From NCBI GenBank assembly GCA_964393535.1, contig CAYMUC010000136.1, forward strand, positions 1-6,582: 6,582 bases of DNA, given 5' to 3'. The notes under the pieces are model-generated. The model saw only the letters and a program-made list of their open reading frames with translations. It did no database searches and was not told the DNA's origin. This document shows, one piece after another, positions 5,154 to 6,582 of this stretch. Numbering within the stretch: position 1 is the stretch's first letter; the number at the start of each line of letters is the position of its first letter. Position numbers and translations under genes: made by a program. The stretch is from CAYMUC01 sp964393535. Lineage in GTDB: Bacteria; Actinomycetota; Acidimicrobiia; Acidimicrobiales; Ilumatobacteraceae.

Positions 5154-6582
5154 ATGATGTTCTCCTCGGTGTCTGTTCGCCGCAGCCGAGCGGTGCTGGC
5201 TGCACTGCTCTCCGTGGCGATAGCCGCTTCCGGTTTCGGGTCCCAGTTCGCAGGAGAGGTCGCGGCGGCCCCCTCCTCCACGACTCTGCAAGCGCTCGAG
5301 GTCCCCCCATCGGGTGAAGCCTCTTCGCGGTCGAGTCTGACGCTCGCCAGTGTGTCGAACGGACAGGGGTTCCTCAGTCTTTCGGACTACCGCTCGTGCG
5401 CCCTCGCCACCGGCGGCACCACACGGTGCTGGGGTTGGGAGGACTTCGGTGGCCTGGGAAATGGCAACACAGCGTCCCAGCAGACCTCACCGGTCTCCGT
5501 CCTTGCCGTGGGTCAGACTGCTGGAGGTTCCGCAATCACGGGCATCGCAGCACTAGCAGCAGGAGAAGCCCACACCTGCGCACTCGAGACGACGGGTCAC
5601 GTGGTCTGTTGGGGCTACAACCTCCGTGGCCAACTCGGCGACGGAACGACCACGAATCGATCTGTACCCGTTCGTGTCACGACCAGTCCATCCACCGACC
5701 TCGCCGGGATCCGACAGGTCGATACAGGCGGGACCGTGAGTTGTGCCGTGTCGGCTGCGGGATCCCTGCACTGTTGGGGCCAGTTTCCAACACCTGCGGG
5801 AACTTCCCAGACCTCCAGCACCGCTGTCGAGGTGGTGTCATCTGGCATCGAGCGTGTCGCCGTCGGGACAAGTCAGGTGTGCACCCTCGACACCTCGGGC
5901 GGAGTCGCGTGCTGGGGTTGGAACGACAAGGGACAACTGGGTCACGGCACGATCAGTTCGGTCTCCCTACAGGCGAGCGGCACCGTTTCTGGCTTGTCAT
6001 CCGGTGTGGCATCGATCAGTGCTCGCGGGAAGATGACCTGCGCGCTACTGACCACAGGGCGCGCCCAGTGCTGGGGCGAGAACCAGTTCGGCCAACTGGG
6101 ACGCAACACCACATCCGCAGGCGAGGTGGTGCCGGCCGCAGTCCTCGTTGGTGCGGCGACCGAGCTCGATTCGATCGCCGCGATCTCGGCAGGTGGGTGG
6201 CACGCTTGTGCGCTCACGACGGCTGGGACGGCGAAGTGCTGGGGTTGGGGCCTCCATGGACAATTGGCCCGAGGCTCGTCGGCCAGCAGTTCGCTCGCCG
6301 TCGACGTCCGTACATCGGCGGTCGACGCAGCGACGCTGACCGGCATCACGGCAATCCAGGCAGGAATCAGCCACACCTGCGTGCTGCTCGCATCGGGGTC
6401 AGTGAAGTGCGCTGGCAGGAACCAATATGGCGAGGTCGGCGATGGATCGACCACCACGCGAACCTCCCTGGTCGATGTCACCGGCGTGTTTTCGGTGCCG
6501 GACCTCACGCCTCCAACCGTGGCGATCGCTCGTTCCAGCTCGGGGACGCTCGGCGTCGGCGACACCGAGTCCCTGACCTTCA
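5154..6582 (+). CDS. Secreted RCC1-repeat beta-propeller protein (3' end off window)
   Basis: The frame is open from the ATG at 5154 to the right edge (476 complete codons), with no stop. Residues 1-39 look like a signal peptide: R9, R10 and R12, a hydrophobic stretch at about 13-28, and a probable cleavage after A-A-A (37-39). Residues ~78-442 hold seven RCC1-type repeats with the pattern C-x-L...G...CWG.N..GQLG.G, enough for one seven-bladed propeller. Every repeat has two Cys exactly 10 residues apart (82/92, 142/152, 197/207, 243/253, 296/306, 352/362, 409/419). Repeat 3 is degenerate after CWG, and repeat 7 has CAG instead of CWG. From about 447 (PDLTPPTVAI) an Ig-like or similar beta domain seems to begin. 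RCC1 proteins in eukaryotes are nuclear exchange factors; the bacterial secreted forms are probably binding or adhesion proteins, and no enzyme motif is visible. A second ATG at 5157 is possible; the first fits the -10 spacing better. It lies downstream of TetR regulator 2. Confidence 0.87.
   Translation, partial: MMFSSVSVRRSRAVLAALLSVAIAASGFGSQFAGEVAAAPSSTTLQALEVPPSGEASSRSSLTLASVSNGQGFLSLSDYRSCALATGGTTRCWGWEDFGGLGNGNTASQQTSPVSVLAVGQTAGGSAITGIAALAAGEAHTCALETTGHVVCWGYNLRGQLGDGTTTNRSVPVRVTTSPSTDLAGIRQVDTGGTVSCAVSAAGSLHCWGQFPTPAGTSQTSSTAVEVVSSGIERVAVGTSQVCTLDTSGGVACWGWNDKGQLGHGTISSVSLQASGTVSGLSSGVASISARGKMTCALLTTGRAQCWGENQFGQLGRNTTSAGEVVPAAVLVGAATELDSIAAISAGGWHACALTTAGTAKCWGWGLHGQLARGSSASSSLAVDVRTSAVDAATLTGITAIQAGISHTCVLLASGSVKCAGRNQYGEVGDGSTTTRTSLVDVTGVFSVPDLTPPTVAIARSSSGTLGVGDTESLTF
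5385..6479 (+). repeat. Seven RCC1 repeats with paired cysteines
   Basis: The second Cys codons (the C of CWG) begin at 5427, 5607, 5772, 5910, 6069, 6237 and 6408, giving repeat lengths of 60, 55, 46, 53, 56 and 57 codons. The first Cys codon lies 30 nt before each. The repeats are diverged at the DNA level, so this is an old protein repeat and not a recent DNA tandem repeat. Repeat 3 is the shortest and lacks the GQLG turn. Confidence 0.8.

Noticed and set aside
5154..5273. Tat export signal on the RCC1-repeat protein
   Set aside because: A twin Arg (R9-R10) is present, but the following residues (SRAV) do not match the usual Tat consensus with Phe-Leu, so an ordinary Sec signal is more likely.
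5942..6565. Minus-strand open frame of 207 codons
   Set aside because: It is antisense to RCC1 repeats 4-7, which are clearly coding on the plus strand.

Overview
The window reads as a piece of a draft genome from a high-GC, Gram-positive-type actinobacterium. An Acidimicrobiia-like lineage is my best guess, but no marker gene is present to prove it. The grounds are the GC-rich codon usage, TANNNT -10 boxes placed 7-8 nt before start codons (leaderless transcripts), GTG starts, and large secreted beta-propeller proteins. A run of exactly 100 N with an identical 55-bp sequence on both sides shows that two contigs were joined here by a scaffolder.

Layout, left to right. (1) Positions 1-1654, minus strand: the first ~499 codons of an exported YVTN/WD40-like beta-propeller protein, running off the left edge and interrupted by the N gap. 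(2) Positions 1655-1710: a compact divergent control region with a perfect 19-bp TetR-type palindrome between two leaderless promoters. (3) Positions 1711-2274, plus: TetR-family regulator 1. (4) Positions 2275-4227, minus: a clostripain-type (peptidase C11) cysteine protease with a lipoprotein-like signal sequence and an acidic C-terminal extension. Its stop codon directly abuts that of TetR 1. (5) Positions 4228-4426: a 199-bp divergent intergenic region with a ribosome binding site, candidate promoters and inverted repeats. (6) Positions 4427-5068, plus: TetR-family regulator 2, leaderless GTG start. (7) Positions 5069-5153: an 85-bp gap holding a promoter with a perfect 15-bp AT-rich palindrome between its -35 and -10 boxes. 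(8) Positions 5154-6582, plus: a secreted RCC1-repeat protein with seven repeats, each carrying two cysteines exactly 10 residues apart, followed by the start of an Ig-like-looking domain. It runs off the right edge.

How the genes may work together: each of two TetR regulators lies next to a gene for an exported beta-propeller protein, and each propeller promoter has a palindromic operator inside its core. A surface or secreted protease lies between the two pairs. The simplest reading is two independently repressed cell-surface or secreted proteins plus an exported Arg/Lys-type protease. Whether the three exported products form one pathway is inference only. I see no RNA genes, CRISPR arrays, insertion sequences, phage genes or known defence system.
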